A program made the position numbers and the translations under genes. 45,946 nucleotides of DNA from an uncultured Bacilli bacterium (GTDB lineage Bacteria; Bacillota_I; Bacilli_A; RF39; UBA660). The notes beneath the pieces are model-generated. The model saw only the letters and a list, made by a program, of their open reading frames with translations, had not been told where the DNA came from and did no database searches. Shown here in pieces: positions 24,587 to 31,619 of the stretch (position 1 is its first letter; each line of letters begins with the position of its first letter). The stretch spans positions 1 to 45,946 of the forward strand of contig CAJUTW010000006.1 in assembly GCA_910589335.1 (NCBI GenBank), written 5' to 3'.

Positions 24587-25406
24587 TTTTCTTATATTTA
24601 AATAAATATGATGGACGATGTCCTTCTCCTGTTTTCATTTTATTAGTTTTTTCTACCTTATCAGCAATAATTCTACGAAAAGCAGGATCTAATAATTTTT
24701 TATTAAGTATTACTTCATAAACTTGTTGAAGTTCTCCAAGTGTAAAATATGTAGGCATCATATTAAAGACAACATCAGTATAATTTATTTTATTACGAAT
24801 TCTTTCCAAACCACTTAAAATAACTAAATCATGATCAAAGGCAATATTATCATTTGTTTTAGTAACAAATTGATAACGATCAGTTGTTTTTTCTTTTAAA
24901 ACTTTTTTAATACTTAAGCTAATCGTATCAAAACCATTATCAAGTGTTAAATGAACAACATTATTTTTTTCTTCATATAAAACGATATCAAACCAAGATG
25001 CATGTTCAACTTTCTCAGTTAATTTTTCTTTATCAACTAAAGCAACAAAAGAAGTAGAAACAACACGCATACGTGGATCTCTGTTAATAGAATCATATGT
25101 ATATAATTGTTCCAAATAAATATTTGATAAATTAGTTTCTCTTTTCAATACTTTTTTAGCACACTCTTCTAATGTTTCTGTCTTAGGATTTAAAAAACCT
25201 CCTGGTAAACACCATTTACCCTTATAAGGATAATCATCTCTTTTTACTAATAAAACACTCATCATTTTACGAGCATTTTTACGATAATTAGTTGTCTCTT
25301 GATTCGAAACACTTAGTATTAAAATATCAGCAGTCATCGATAGCTTTTCAAATTCATCGGAATTATAATTTTTTAAAAATTCCTCTTCTGTTTGATATTT
25401 TTCCAT
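24570..25406 (-). CDS. nrtR: NrtR-type transcriptional regulator of NAD metabolism
   Basis: A 278-aa Nudix-fold sensor joined to a winged helix. Residues 25-150 form the Nudix-like domain (LLVKRDDYPYKGKWCLPGGF, then YLEQLYTYDSINRDPRMRVV, typical of NrtR). The Nudix box has lost its catalytic glutamates (REVxEExG is replaced by KVLKRETNL), so it should bind rather than cleave ADP-ribose-type ligands. Residues 215-275 are the NrtR DNA-binding end (YFTLGELQQVYEVIL, DPAFRRIIADKV, GEGHRPSYLF). It sits inside the NAD operon, and candidate operators lie in front of both NAD operons and pncB. In the known family, ADP-ribose binding releases DNA. Confidence 0.9.
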   Translation of the reverse strand: MEKYQTEEEFLKNYNSDEFEKLSMTADILILSVSNQETTNYRKNARKMMSVLLVKRDDYPYKGKWCLPGGFLNPKTETLEECAKKVLKRETNLSNIYLEQLYTYDSINRDPRMRVVSTSFVALVDKEKLTEKVEHASWFDIVLYEEKNNVVHLTLDNGFDTISLSIKKVLKEKTTDRYQFVTKTNDNIAFDHDLVILSGLERIRNKINYTDVVFNMMPTYFTLGELQQVYEVILNKKLLDPAFRRIIADKVEKTNKMKTGEGHRPSYLFKYKKNEKNK

Positions 25407-25465
25407 ACTACCACCTCACTTCTAAATAAATTATACACATACTCCTATTTTTTTTCAATAATCAT

Positions 25466-25939
25466 CTATTGATTTAAAATCTCTAAAATCAAATCATTAA
25501 TCTTTGTTATAATTAGTTCTTTATTTTTCTCACGACTTTGTACTAAAACTTTAATAGTAGTATTATAGTATTTATCTTTTTCTTTATCATATATACTTAC
25601 AAATACAATATCATTTTCTCCTTCTGGATTACTACCATCATTTGAATTTAGTTTTCCAGTAATTCCAACTCCAAAATCACTATTTGTAAAAACACTAATA
25701 TTTTTACTCATTTCTTCTGCTGTTTCCATACTATAAACACTATATTTATCAATTATTTCACTAGATACTCCCATTTTAATTTTAAATTCATTAGAATAAG
25801 TTACTGCACTAAATTTTAAAACTTCACTAGCCCCTGCTATATTAGTAATTGCATTTGCAACACCACCACCTGTACAAGACTCCATTGTACTAATAGTTTT
25901 ACCTAAATCAAGTAATTTTTCTACTAATTCTTTTAACAT
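25466..25939 (-). CDS. pncC: CinA C-terminal domain protein, nicotinamide-nucleotide amidase PncC
   Basis: Deamidates nicotinamide mononucleotide (a by-product of DNA ligase and NAD breakdown) to nicotinate mononucleotide, the NadD substrate. The stand-alone 157-aa domain has the family blocks STMESCTGGGVANAITNIAG, SAVTYSNEFKIKMGV, SVYSMETAEEMSKN and FGVGITG. The N-terminal molybdopterin-like half of full CinA is absent, as in the PncC type. ATG 25937-25939 has GAGGAGAG upstream; the TTG five codons earlier overlaps that site. Its place between nadD and nrtR fits the function. Confidence 0.9.
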   Translation of the reverse strand: MLKELVEKLLDLGKTISTMESCTGGGVANAITNIAGASEVLKFSAVTYSNEFKIKMGVSSEIIDKYSVYSMETAEEMSKNISVFTNSDFGVGITGKLNSNDGSNPEGENDIVFVSIYDKEKDKYYNTTIKVLVQSREKNKELIITKINDLILEILNQ

Positions 25940-25988
25940 ATTATCTCTCCTCAATCTTTAGAATATACATTTTTTAGCATTTTATAAT

Positions 25989-26576
25989 TTACATATATAA
26001 ATTATTTTCAATTATATAATCTGTTATATCACAATCTAAATATTTATCTAATAAATGATACTTTCCATCACTTATTAATTTTCTAATCTCAGTTGATGAT
26101 AAATCATAAGGAGGAATTCTAGCAACTAAAATATTATCAGTATACTTAGAATATTTTTTTAAAATACTTTCTAAATTATCAGTGTTTCTAGCAATAACAA
26201 TAATTTTATAATTTTTTAATATTTCTTCTCCATTTTTCCATTTATCAATATAACTCAAATTATCTGCACCACATATAAAATATATCTCATCATTTAAATA
26301 TTTATTTTTAAAATAATCAAGTGTTTCACATGTATATACAACATTCTCACTAAATTCATAATTACTAACAGAAAAATTTTTATTTTTTTGAGTAAGTATT
26401 TTCAACATATCAAAACGATTTTCATTAGGTAATAAATTAGACTTATATTTATACTTTATTCCTGTTGGAACAAAGATAATTTTATCAAGATAACCCTGTT
26501 TAATTAATTCCTCACCTATATTAATATGCATATTATGAGGAGGATTAAAACTACCTCCAAAAATACCTATTTTCAT
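25989..26576 (-). CDS. nadD: Nicotinate-nucleotide adenylyltransferase
   Basis: Joins nicotinate mononucleotide and ATP to form deamido-NAD, the substrate of NadE. The nucleotidyltransferase signature GIFGGSFNPPHNMH is at residues 4-17 (Hxxh type), FVPTGIKYKYK and NENRFDML follow, CGADNLSYIDKW is the central block, and ISSTEIRK-type LSSTEIRKLI is near residue 165. Length 195 aa is normal. ATG 26574-26576 has AAGGAAAG; the frame opens three codons further but without a site. It starts 17 nt after prs. Confidence 0.96.
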   Translation of the reverse strand: MKIGIFGGSFNPPHNMHINIGEELIKQGYLDKIIFVPTGIKYKYKSNLLPNENRFDMLKILTQKNKNFSVSNYEFSENVVYTCETLDYFKNKYLNDEIYFICGADNLSYIDKWKNGEEILKNYKIIVIARNTDNLESILKKYSKYTDNILVARIPPYDLSSTEIRKLISDGKYHLLDKYLDCDITDYIIENNLYM

Positions 26577-26593
26577 AAATATCACTTTCCTTA

Positions 26594-27691
26594 TTAATTG
26601 TTTTCAAATTCTAATTTCTTTTTTTGTTTTATTTTTTTAATTACTTTTTCTTTACCATTCCATAATCCTTCAATATCTTCTTTTTTATTAAGAGTATTTA
26701 TAATTTCTGCAATATACTTAGAACAATCTACTTCTTGATACCAATTTTTATTTGTAATACTTTCTGGAACATAACTTAAATTAGTTGAATATAATTTGTT
26801 GAATAGCCCATGATTAAAAGCTTCTACAAATTTTTCAGTTCCTTCTGTAAATAATGCAAATGTTGCTATTAAAAATATTTTGTCTGCTCCTTTTTTTCGT
26901 AAATTAGAAGCAACTTCTAAAATTGAACCACCTGATGCTATCATATCATCTACTATAATAACATCTTTTCCTCTAGGATCTGCTCCCATATACATATGCT
27001 CAACTATTGGATTTTTACCGTCAACAACTTTTGATAAATCACGTCTTTTATAAAAAACTCCGACATCACTTTCCAACATATCAGCATAATATCTTGCTCT
27101 CTCCATAGCTCCCATATCTGGACTAATTACTAACAAATCTTTTATCTCTTCATTATCAATCAATTCTTCTAATATTCTATGTGTTGGATAAAAATTTTCA
27201 AAAGGAAGACGAGGTATAGCATTAGAAACACTTGGATCATGTGCATCAAAAGTTATAATATTATTAACTCCAATATGTTCAAGTTCTTGTAATGCTATAG
27301 CACAATCAAGCGATTCATTACCTTTTCTTTTATGCTGACGAGATTCATAAAGTAGTGGCATCAAAACATTTATTTTAGACGCATGACCACTAGTTGCAGC
27401 AATACATCTTTTAATATCTTCATAATGTTCATCAGGCGACATATAATGAGTTCTCCCATGATAGTTATAGCTAATATCATAATTTCCAACATCACTTAAT
27501 ATATATAAATCTGTATTATTAACACTTTCATTAATTTTAACCTTACCTTCCCCATTACCAAATCGGTCTGGTTTAAAATCCACTAAAAAACTATTATCAG
27601 TTTTATTTATCCTTTTTAATTCATAATCAATACTTTCACCCAACTTTTTACAATTAGGCATAACAATTAACTTTAATTTTCTACTATTCAT
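26594..27691 (-). CDS. prs: Ribose-phosphate pyrophosphokinase (PRPP synthetase)
   Basis: Makes PRPP from ribose 5-phosphate and ATP; PRPP is the co-substrate of PncB, which explains its place in the NAD operon. Visible motifs: the RQHKRKGNESLDCAIALQEL loop, TFDAHDPSVSNAIP, the pyrophosphate loop SPDMGAMERAR, and the PRPP loop VIIVDDMIASGGS. At 365 aa it is 40-50 residues longer than the classical enzyme, with extra length at the N-terminus and in the C-terminal tail. It may be an NAD-pathway paralogue rather than the only PRPP synthetase. First gene of the operon, behind a consensus promoter with operator. Confidence 0.93.
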   Translation of the reverse strand: MNSRKLKLIVMPNCKKLGESIDYELKRINKTDNSFLVDFKPDRFGNGEGKVKINESVNNTDLYILSDVGNYDISYNYHGRTHYMSPDEHYEDIKRCIAATSGHASKINVLMPLLYESRQHKRKGNESLDCAIALQELEHIGVNNIITFDAHDPSVSNAIPRLPFENFYPTHRILEELIDNEEIKDLLVISPDMGAMERARYYADMLESDVGVFYKRRDLSKVVDGKNPIVEHMYMGADPRGKDVIIVDDMIASGGSILEVASNLRKKGADKIFLIATFALFTEGTEKFVEAFNHGLFNKLYSTNLSYVPESITNKNWYQEVDCSKYIAEIINTLNKKEDIEGLWNGKEKVIKKIKQKKKLEFENN

Positions 27692-27776
27692 AAAAATATA
27701 ATCCTCTCTTTTTTATTTCTTTTACTTTTATTTATAACTTTCAATTTTACCAATTTAATTACTAACAATATTCTTC

Positions 27777-27798
27777 TTATTAATATTTTGTTAATATC
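27777..27798 (-). promoter_or_regulatory. Second NrtR-box-like operator upstream of prs
   Basis: Minus strand GATATTAACAAAATATTAAT: TTAA-N7-TTAA with flanking TA. It lies about 27-48 nt after the predicted transcription start, in the prs leader. It shares spacing with the palindrome on the -10 box and with sites at 36411-36430 and in front of pncB. Confidence 0.6.
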
Positions 27799-27822
27799 TG
27801 ATTTTAAAAAAATATCAATCGT

Positions 27823-27860
27823 GTTATTAATATTATATTAATAACATAATAAAATGTCAA
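27823..27860 (-). promoter_or_regulatory. Consensus sigma-A promoter with 23-bp operator palindrome for the prs operon
   Basis: Minus strand TTGACA (27855-27860), 17-nt spacer, TATAAT (27832-27837). A perfect 23-bp palindrome (11-bp arms GTTATTAATAT, one central base) covers 27823-27845, from inside the spacer across the -10 to about the start site. A consensus promoter that is fully covered by an operator suggests tight repression, most simply by NrtR. The same promoter-operator block is at 36464-36501. Confidence 0.85.
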
Positions 27861-28090
27861 CACTTTTTTATATATTTCCAAATAAAAACTTTCAAAACAC
27901 CTAAAATATTTATATAATCTTAAAGTTAAGGCCCATAAAAAATAAACTAGTTTTAAAAATATTTCTTATAAATATTGTTATAATTCCTTATATAAAAAAA
28001 TTTTGATATCATATATTTCTTCTATACCTCATTATAGTTTTAAATTAATTTTACTACTCTACAATAATTTATCAAACTATAATAAAGCTA
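27861..28090. other. AT-rich spacer
   Basis: Between the prs promoter and locus B. I see no open frame with a ribosome site, no strong hairpin and no clear promoter. Confidence 0.5.
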
Positions 28091-28119
28091 TTGTATTAAA
28101 AACAAATGTTCGGTATAAT
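28091..28119 (+). promoter_or_regulatory. Promoter of toxin mRNA, locus B
   Basis: TTGTAT (28091-28096), 17-nt spacer, TATAAT (28114-28119); predicted start near 28126, followed by AGGAATATTTAG, similar to locus A. Confidence 0.78.
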
Positions 28120-28154
28120 TAATTCAGGAATATTTAGTTAGTTTAGGTACTATT

Positions 28155-28181
28155 CTCCTTTACTTTAAAAAGTGAAAGGAG
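28155..28181 (+). promoter_or_regulatory. Hairpin masking the ribosome site of toxin B
   Basis: CTCCTTT (28155-28161) pairs with AAAGGAG (28175-28181), the Shine-Dalgarno sequence 9 nt before the ATG; CTT/AAG can extend the stem inside. It has the same place and role as in locus A but different bases. Confidence 0.7.
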
Positions 28182-28190
28182 GTGAAAATT

Positions 28191-28283
28191 ATGAAAAAAA
28201 CAGAGAAATATCTTTGTACTATCATAATTCTCCTTATTATTGTGATTTTAATCATTTTAATAAAAATAGTACCAACTGTTTAA
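28191..28283 (+). CDS. Small hydrophobic peptide, probable type I toxin (locus B)
   Basis: A 30-aa peptide, too short for usual gene calling: charged MKKTEKY start, a run of about 18 hydrophobic residues rich in Ile and Leu (from TIIILL to LIILI), then KIVPTV. One membrane helix is expected. AAAGGAGG lies 9 nt before the ATG inside a hairpin. It is a paralogue of 17532-17621 by architecture (promoter, masked site, peptide length and topology, antisense terminator over the last codons, shared 38-nt block downstream) while the peptide sequences differ. Toxicity by membrane insertion is inference from type I families. Confidence 0.74.
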   Translation: MKKTEKYLCTIIILLIIVILIILIKIVPTV

Positions 28284-28372
28284 AGTCGGTACTTGAACAT
28301 TTATTTTTTGGAATAGTACCTAACTCTTCAAAACTAGGTATTCCTTTTTTATTTTATGCAAGTTTCCTTGAC
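28262..28372 (-). ncRNA. Antisense (antitoxin) RNA of locus B
   Basis: Predicted RNA of about 110 nt from a minus-strand promoter at 28379-28408. Its 5' part (28343-28372) is identical to that of locus A, including the CAAG-GAAA-CTTG hairpin; the rest is complementary to the toxin B 3' UTR and last codons. It ends at stem AGTACC / GGTACT (28268-28293, with an inner ACT/AGT pairing) followed by ATTTTTATT. Ends are predicted. Confidence 0.7.
28310..28350 (+). terminator. Terminator of toxin mRNA, locus B
   Basis: GGAATA(GTA)CCTA pairs with TAGGTATTCC (10 bp, 3-nt bulge), then TTTTTT. Confidence 0.72.
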
Positions 28373-28378
28373 ATATTC

Positions 28379-28408
28379 ATTATAACATTATTAATAGAAT
28401 ATTAGCAA
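28379..28408 (-). promoter_or_regulatory. Antisense RNA promoter, locus B
   Basis: Minus strand: TTGCTA (28403-28408), 18-nt spacer, TATAAT (28379-28384). Confidence 0.7.
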
Positions 28409-28648
28409 GTATTTTCTTTAAACGCAAATTATTCAAAATTAAATAAATATAAGACTTACATATAATAATAATTTAATCAAAATTTAATAATTTGTAGATT
28501 TTTTTATAAAAAAACATCGTATTTTTTTTAGCCACTTTTAATAAGTTCTTAAATATCTTTATAACCTTTATTTATAGAGGTTTATTATACTTTTGGTTTT
28601 GGGAGATATTCACGTATATTTTTATAATTCCTTATATTTTTACTTTCA
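28409..28648. other. AT-rich spacer
   Basis: No open frame with a ribosome site and no strong inverted repeat seen between locus B and the direct repeat at 28649. Confidence 0.45.
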
Positions 28649-28672
28649 AAAGTAGTAAATAAGTAGTAAAAT
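28649..28672. repeat. 24-bp direct repeat, copy 1
   Basis: Contains AGTAGTAAA twice. It matches 29432-29455 with one mismatch. The two copies flank the structured element and the 28871-29323 gene. Confidence 0.7.
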
Positions 28673-28704
28673 TTTAAAACTTTCAAAGATTAATTTTAAA
28701 TATT

Positions 28705-28838
28705 TAAAAAATACTATGCAATATCATAGTATCAAAGTATATCCTGTGAGCGAGACTAGTGGCATAACCACTAAAGTCCCCGCCATAATAAGGATAGTAT
28801 TACCCTTATTATGTAGCACGAAGCGCGTAGCATAATTT
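28705..28838 (-). ncRNA. Structured RNA-like element, unassigned
   Basis: About 130 bp that stand out by higher GC and dense pairing. Read on the minus strand: an initial GCTACGCGCTTCGTGCTAC region; hairpin 1 CATAATAAGG / CCTTATTATG (10 bp, 28784-28813); hairpin 2 GCG-G-GACT-AGTGG / CCACT-AGTC-T-CGC (28750-28783) with loop TTATG; then a perfect terminator ATACTATG / CATAGTAT (28711-28732) followed by TTTTTT. G-U pairs in hairpin 2 work on the minus but not the plus strand. It could be a small RNA, the 3' UTR of the 28871-29323 gene or a short mobile repeat. I do not recognise an RNA family. Confidence 0.55.
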
Positions 28839-28870
28839 TTTTCTTATTTATAATATATCTAAGATTTTAT

Positions 28871-29323
28871 CTATTTTGCTTTTCTCTTATTTAAAATATT
28901 TTCATCATCACGTTTAACCATTTGAGAATTTACCTCATTTAGCGTTAGTAACATTCCAAGTTTAGGAATTTTTTCTTGCTTATAATCTACTAGTATTTCT
29001 GTTAATGCTACCATATCAACAACATATGGCAAATCAAAATATCCTTCTGCACTATCTCCCGCAATAAATCCAGTAAATATTTCTTGGTATTTTATCACAC
29101 CATTTATAACTATAGGTTCAAAAATATAATTTTGAGAAGTCTTTTTAACCATCGGCCCAAATTCAGTAACGTCACTAGAAATAACCTCTAGTTTCCCTAC
29201 AACTAAGTTTTCAGCATCATATATTTCTGCCATTACATAATTTTTAGGCGAAAAGGTAAATTCATCTTTCTTTGCAATTTTATCAACTAATTTATCAACC
29301 AAATTTTTTATATCCACATTCAA
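28871..29323 (-). CDS. Hypothetical protein, 150 aa
   Basis: Not recognised. A very strong AAAGGAGG precedes the ATG, so it is likely expressed well. No membrane segment. Residues 25-70 alternate like beta strands (NYVMAEIYDAENLVVGKLEV), residues 80-125 continue with IVINGVIKYQEIFTGFIAGD and FDLPYVVDMVALTEI, and the C-terminus is basic (NILNKRKAK). It is bracketed by the two 24-bp direct repeats and followed by the structured element, so it may belong to a small acquired cassette. Confidence 0.7.
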   Translation of the reverse strand: MNVDIKNLVDKLVDKIAKKDEFTFSPKNYVMAEIYDAENLVVGKLEVISSDVTEFGPMVKKTSQNYIFEPIVINGVIKYQEIFTGFIAGDSAEGYFDLPYVVDMVALTEILVDYKQEKIPKLGMLLTLNEVNSQMVKRDDENILNKRKAK

Positions 29324-29431
29324 AACCTCCTTTGTTAATAAACAATCTCTATTTTACATCATTTTATAAAAATTTAAAATAATAATATTCAAATTCGAAT
29401 TAATTTCATGTATAAAATAAATATTATTTGT

Positions 29432-29455
29432 AAAGTAGTAAATTAGTAGTAAAAT
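29432..29455. repeat. 24-bp direct repeat, copy 2
   Basis: Second copy of the repeat at 28649-28672, one mismatch, same orientation. Confidence 0.7.
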
Positions 29456-29521
29456 GCTTTTCTAATTTATATTTATTACTTATAAATAAAGGACTGTCAC
29501 GCAATAACTAAACTTTTATAA

Positions 29522-29546
29522 TAAAAAAGAACTATTTTGATAGTTC
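29522..29546 (-). terminator. Terminator of nadE
   Basis: GAACTAT / ATAGTTC (7 bp, loop CAAA) followed by TTTTTT on the minus strand; overlaps the end of nadE. Confidence 0.85.
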
Positions 29547-31463
29547 CTTTAATTCTTCTATTTCTTTTAACCAAATAGCATAACTAGCATCACTTGGCAT
29601 TCTAAGATCTCCTCTTGGAGATAGAGAAATACTTCCTACTTTCACACCATCTGGTACACAATTACGTTTAAACTGTTGAGTAAAAAATCTTTTTATAAAT
29701 ACTTCTAACCATTTTAATATTTCTGTATTTTTAAAACTTTCTTTAAAAGTATTTTTAGCAAGATAATAAATTTTCTTTGGAGTTGCTCCATATCTTAAGA
29801 AATGATATAAGAAAAAGTCATGTAAAACATAAGGACCAATACTTGATTCTGTTTCTTGTAATATATTTCCTGCTTCATCTGGAGGTAATAATTCTGGAGA
29901 AATTGGTGTATCCAAAATATCATAAATTATTTCTTTCTTTTTTATATCAGCAGTATCAGCAACCCATCTTACTAAATACCTAACAAGTGTTTTAGGAATA
30001 GATGTATTTACTGAATACATACTCATATGGTCTCCGTTATAAGTACACCAACCTAATGCTAATTCTGATAAGTCACCTGTTCCGATAACAAGGCCACCTT
30101 CCATATTCGCTATATCCATTAAAATTTGAGTTCTCTCACGTGCTTGAGTATTTTCATAAGCAATTGTTCTATCATTTTCATCAAGTCCAATATCTTTCAT
30201 ATGTTGAATACAAGCAGCTTTGATATCTATTTCTTTTAGAGTTGCTCCATACTCACGAACAAACTCACAAGAATTATTATATGTTCTTCCTGTTGTACCA
30301 AAACCTGGCATTGTAACTCCAATAATATTTTTCATATCCATTCCAATTTTTTTAAACGCTTCAACTATAACTAAGAAAGCTAATGTTGAATCTAGTCCAC
30401 CTGAAATTCCAATTACACATTTTGGTTTTCCTAATGTTAAAAGTCTTCTAGCAAGAGCAGATGCTTGAATAGTAAAAATTTCTCTACATCTTTCATCTCT
30501 TTTTACTTCTGTTTTTGGAACAAACGGATACTCTGGATAAGTTCTTGATAATTCTTTTTTTGAATCAATTACTTCTATATCTATGTAACGATATTTCTCA
30601 TTTCCAACTACACCCATATAACTTATATTTTTATTACGATCATTATTTATTTTTGAAACATCAATATCTGTATAAATTAAATTACTTTCTAAACTAAACC
30701 TTTCATTCTCACATAAAAGTGAACCACTTTCATAAATCATACTTGCTCCACTAAATAAAATATCAGATGTTGATTCCATAATTCCACTTGATGTATATAC
30801 ATAAGCACTAATAGTTTTAGCAGATTGCATAGAAACTAAATTTTTTCGATACTCATATTTACCAATAACTTCATTACTACTACTTAAATTAAAGATGATA
30901 TTTGCTCCATGTAAGGTATGAGCATTACTTGGTGGATTTACACACCATAAGTCTTCACAAATTTCTATTCCAAAACAAACTTCTTTATCTTTAAACAAAA
31001 TATTAGTGCCAATCGGAACTATTTGATCCAAAATATTTATTTCATTACTAATTAAATTACTACTAGATTGAAACCATCTTTTTTCATAAAATTCTGAATA
31101 GTTTGGTACATAAGTTTTTGGAACAATTCCTAAAATCTTTCCCTTACTTATAACTACTCCACAATTAAACATTTGATTATCTACTCTAATGGGCATACCT
31201 AAAATACTAATAATATTAATTTTCTCAGTTTCCTTTAAGATTGTTTTTAAAGCTTCATATGCCTCATCAATCAAACAGTCTTGTAAAAATAAATCCTGAC
31301 AAGTATAACCTGTTAGACTTAATTCTGGAGTAGTAACAATCCCTACTCCTTTCTTTGTTGCATCTTTAATCATCTTTATAATTTCTTTAGCATTTTCTAT
31401 TGGATTAGCTAAAGCTAAGCGATTAACTATAGCTCCTACTCTAATGAATCCATATTCTCTCAT
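29532..31463 (-). CDS. nadE: Glutamine-dependent NAD+ synthetase
   Basis: Amidates deamido-NAD to NAD using glutamine. The N-terminal nitrilase-type amidase (residues 1-270) has TPELSLTGYTCQDLF with the catalytic Glu, the Lys in GIVPKTYVPNYSEFYEKRWF, and the nucleophile Cys in GIEICEDLW. The C-terminal ATP pyrophosphatase domain has GISGGLDSTLAFLV, GTTGRTYNNS, IGTGDLSELALGWCTYNGDH and MSMYSVNTSIPKTLV. Length 643 aa is normal for the two-domain form. AAAGGAGAG precedes the ATG. A promoter (TTGTAA, 18 nt, TATTAT) lies in the 31464-31619 gap; I see no clear copy of the NrtR-like box there. Confidence 0.97.
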   Translation of the reverse strand: MREYGFIRVGAIVNRLALANPIENAKEIIKMIKDATKKGVGIVTTPELSLTGYTCQDLFLQDCLIDEAYEALKTILKETEKINIISILGMPIRVDNQMFNCGVVISKGKILGIVPKTYVPNYSEFYEKRWFQSSSNLISNEINILDQIVPIGTNILFKDKEVCFGIEICEDLWCVNPPSNAHTLHGANIIFNLSSSNEVIGKYEYRKNLVSMQSAKTISAYVYTSSGIMESTSDILFSGASMIYESGSLLCENERFSLESNLIYTDIDVSKINNDRNKNISYMGVVGNEKYRYIDIEVIDSKKELSRTYPEYPFVPKTEVKRDERCREIFTIQASALARRLLTLGKPKCVIGISGGLDSTLAFLVIVEAFKKIGMDMKNIIGVTMPGFGTTGRTYNNSCEFVREYGATLKEIDIKAACIQHMKDIGLDENDRTIAYENTQARERTQILMDIANMEGGLVIGTGDLSELALGWCTYNGDHMSMYSVNTSIPKTLVRYLVRWVADTADIKKKEIIYDILDTPISPELLPPDEAGNILQETESSIGPYVLHDFFLYHFLRYGATPKKIYYLAKNTFKESFKNTEILKWLEVFIKRFFTQQFKRNCVPDGVKVGSISLSPRGDLRMPSDASYAIWLKEIEELKELSK

Positions 31464-31619
31464 ATAAATCTCTCCTTTTCATTTTTAACTTTATTAAATT
31501 AAAACTCAACATTATCCACTTTTATTATAATATCACTTTCTTTATAAAATTTACAATTATTCATTATAGTTTCAATAAATAAATCTCATCATTATATTTT
31601 TTTATTATATTTTTCTAAA

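Noticed and set aside
28172..28405. A 77-codon plus-strand frame across locus B
   Set aside because: It starts at a GTG inside the ribosome-site hairpin, runs through terminator and antisense promoter, and has poor composition; the 30-aa frame at 28191 has the proper site.
31464..31619. An NrtR-type box upstream of nadE
   Set aside because: TGATATTATAATAA there looks similar but lacks the TTAA-N7-TTAA spacing; it is better read as an extended -10 promoter.
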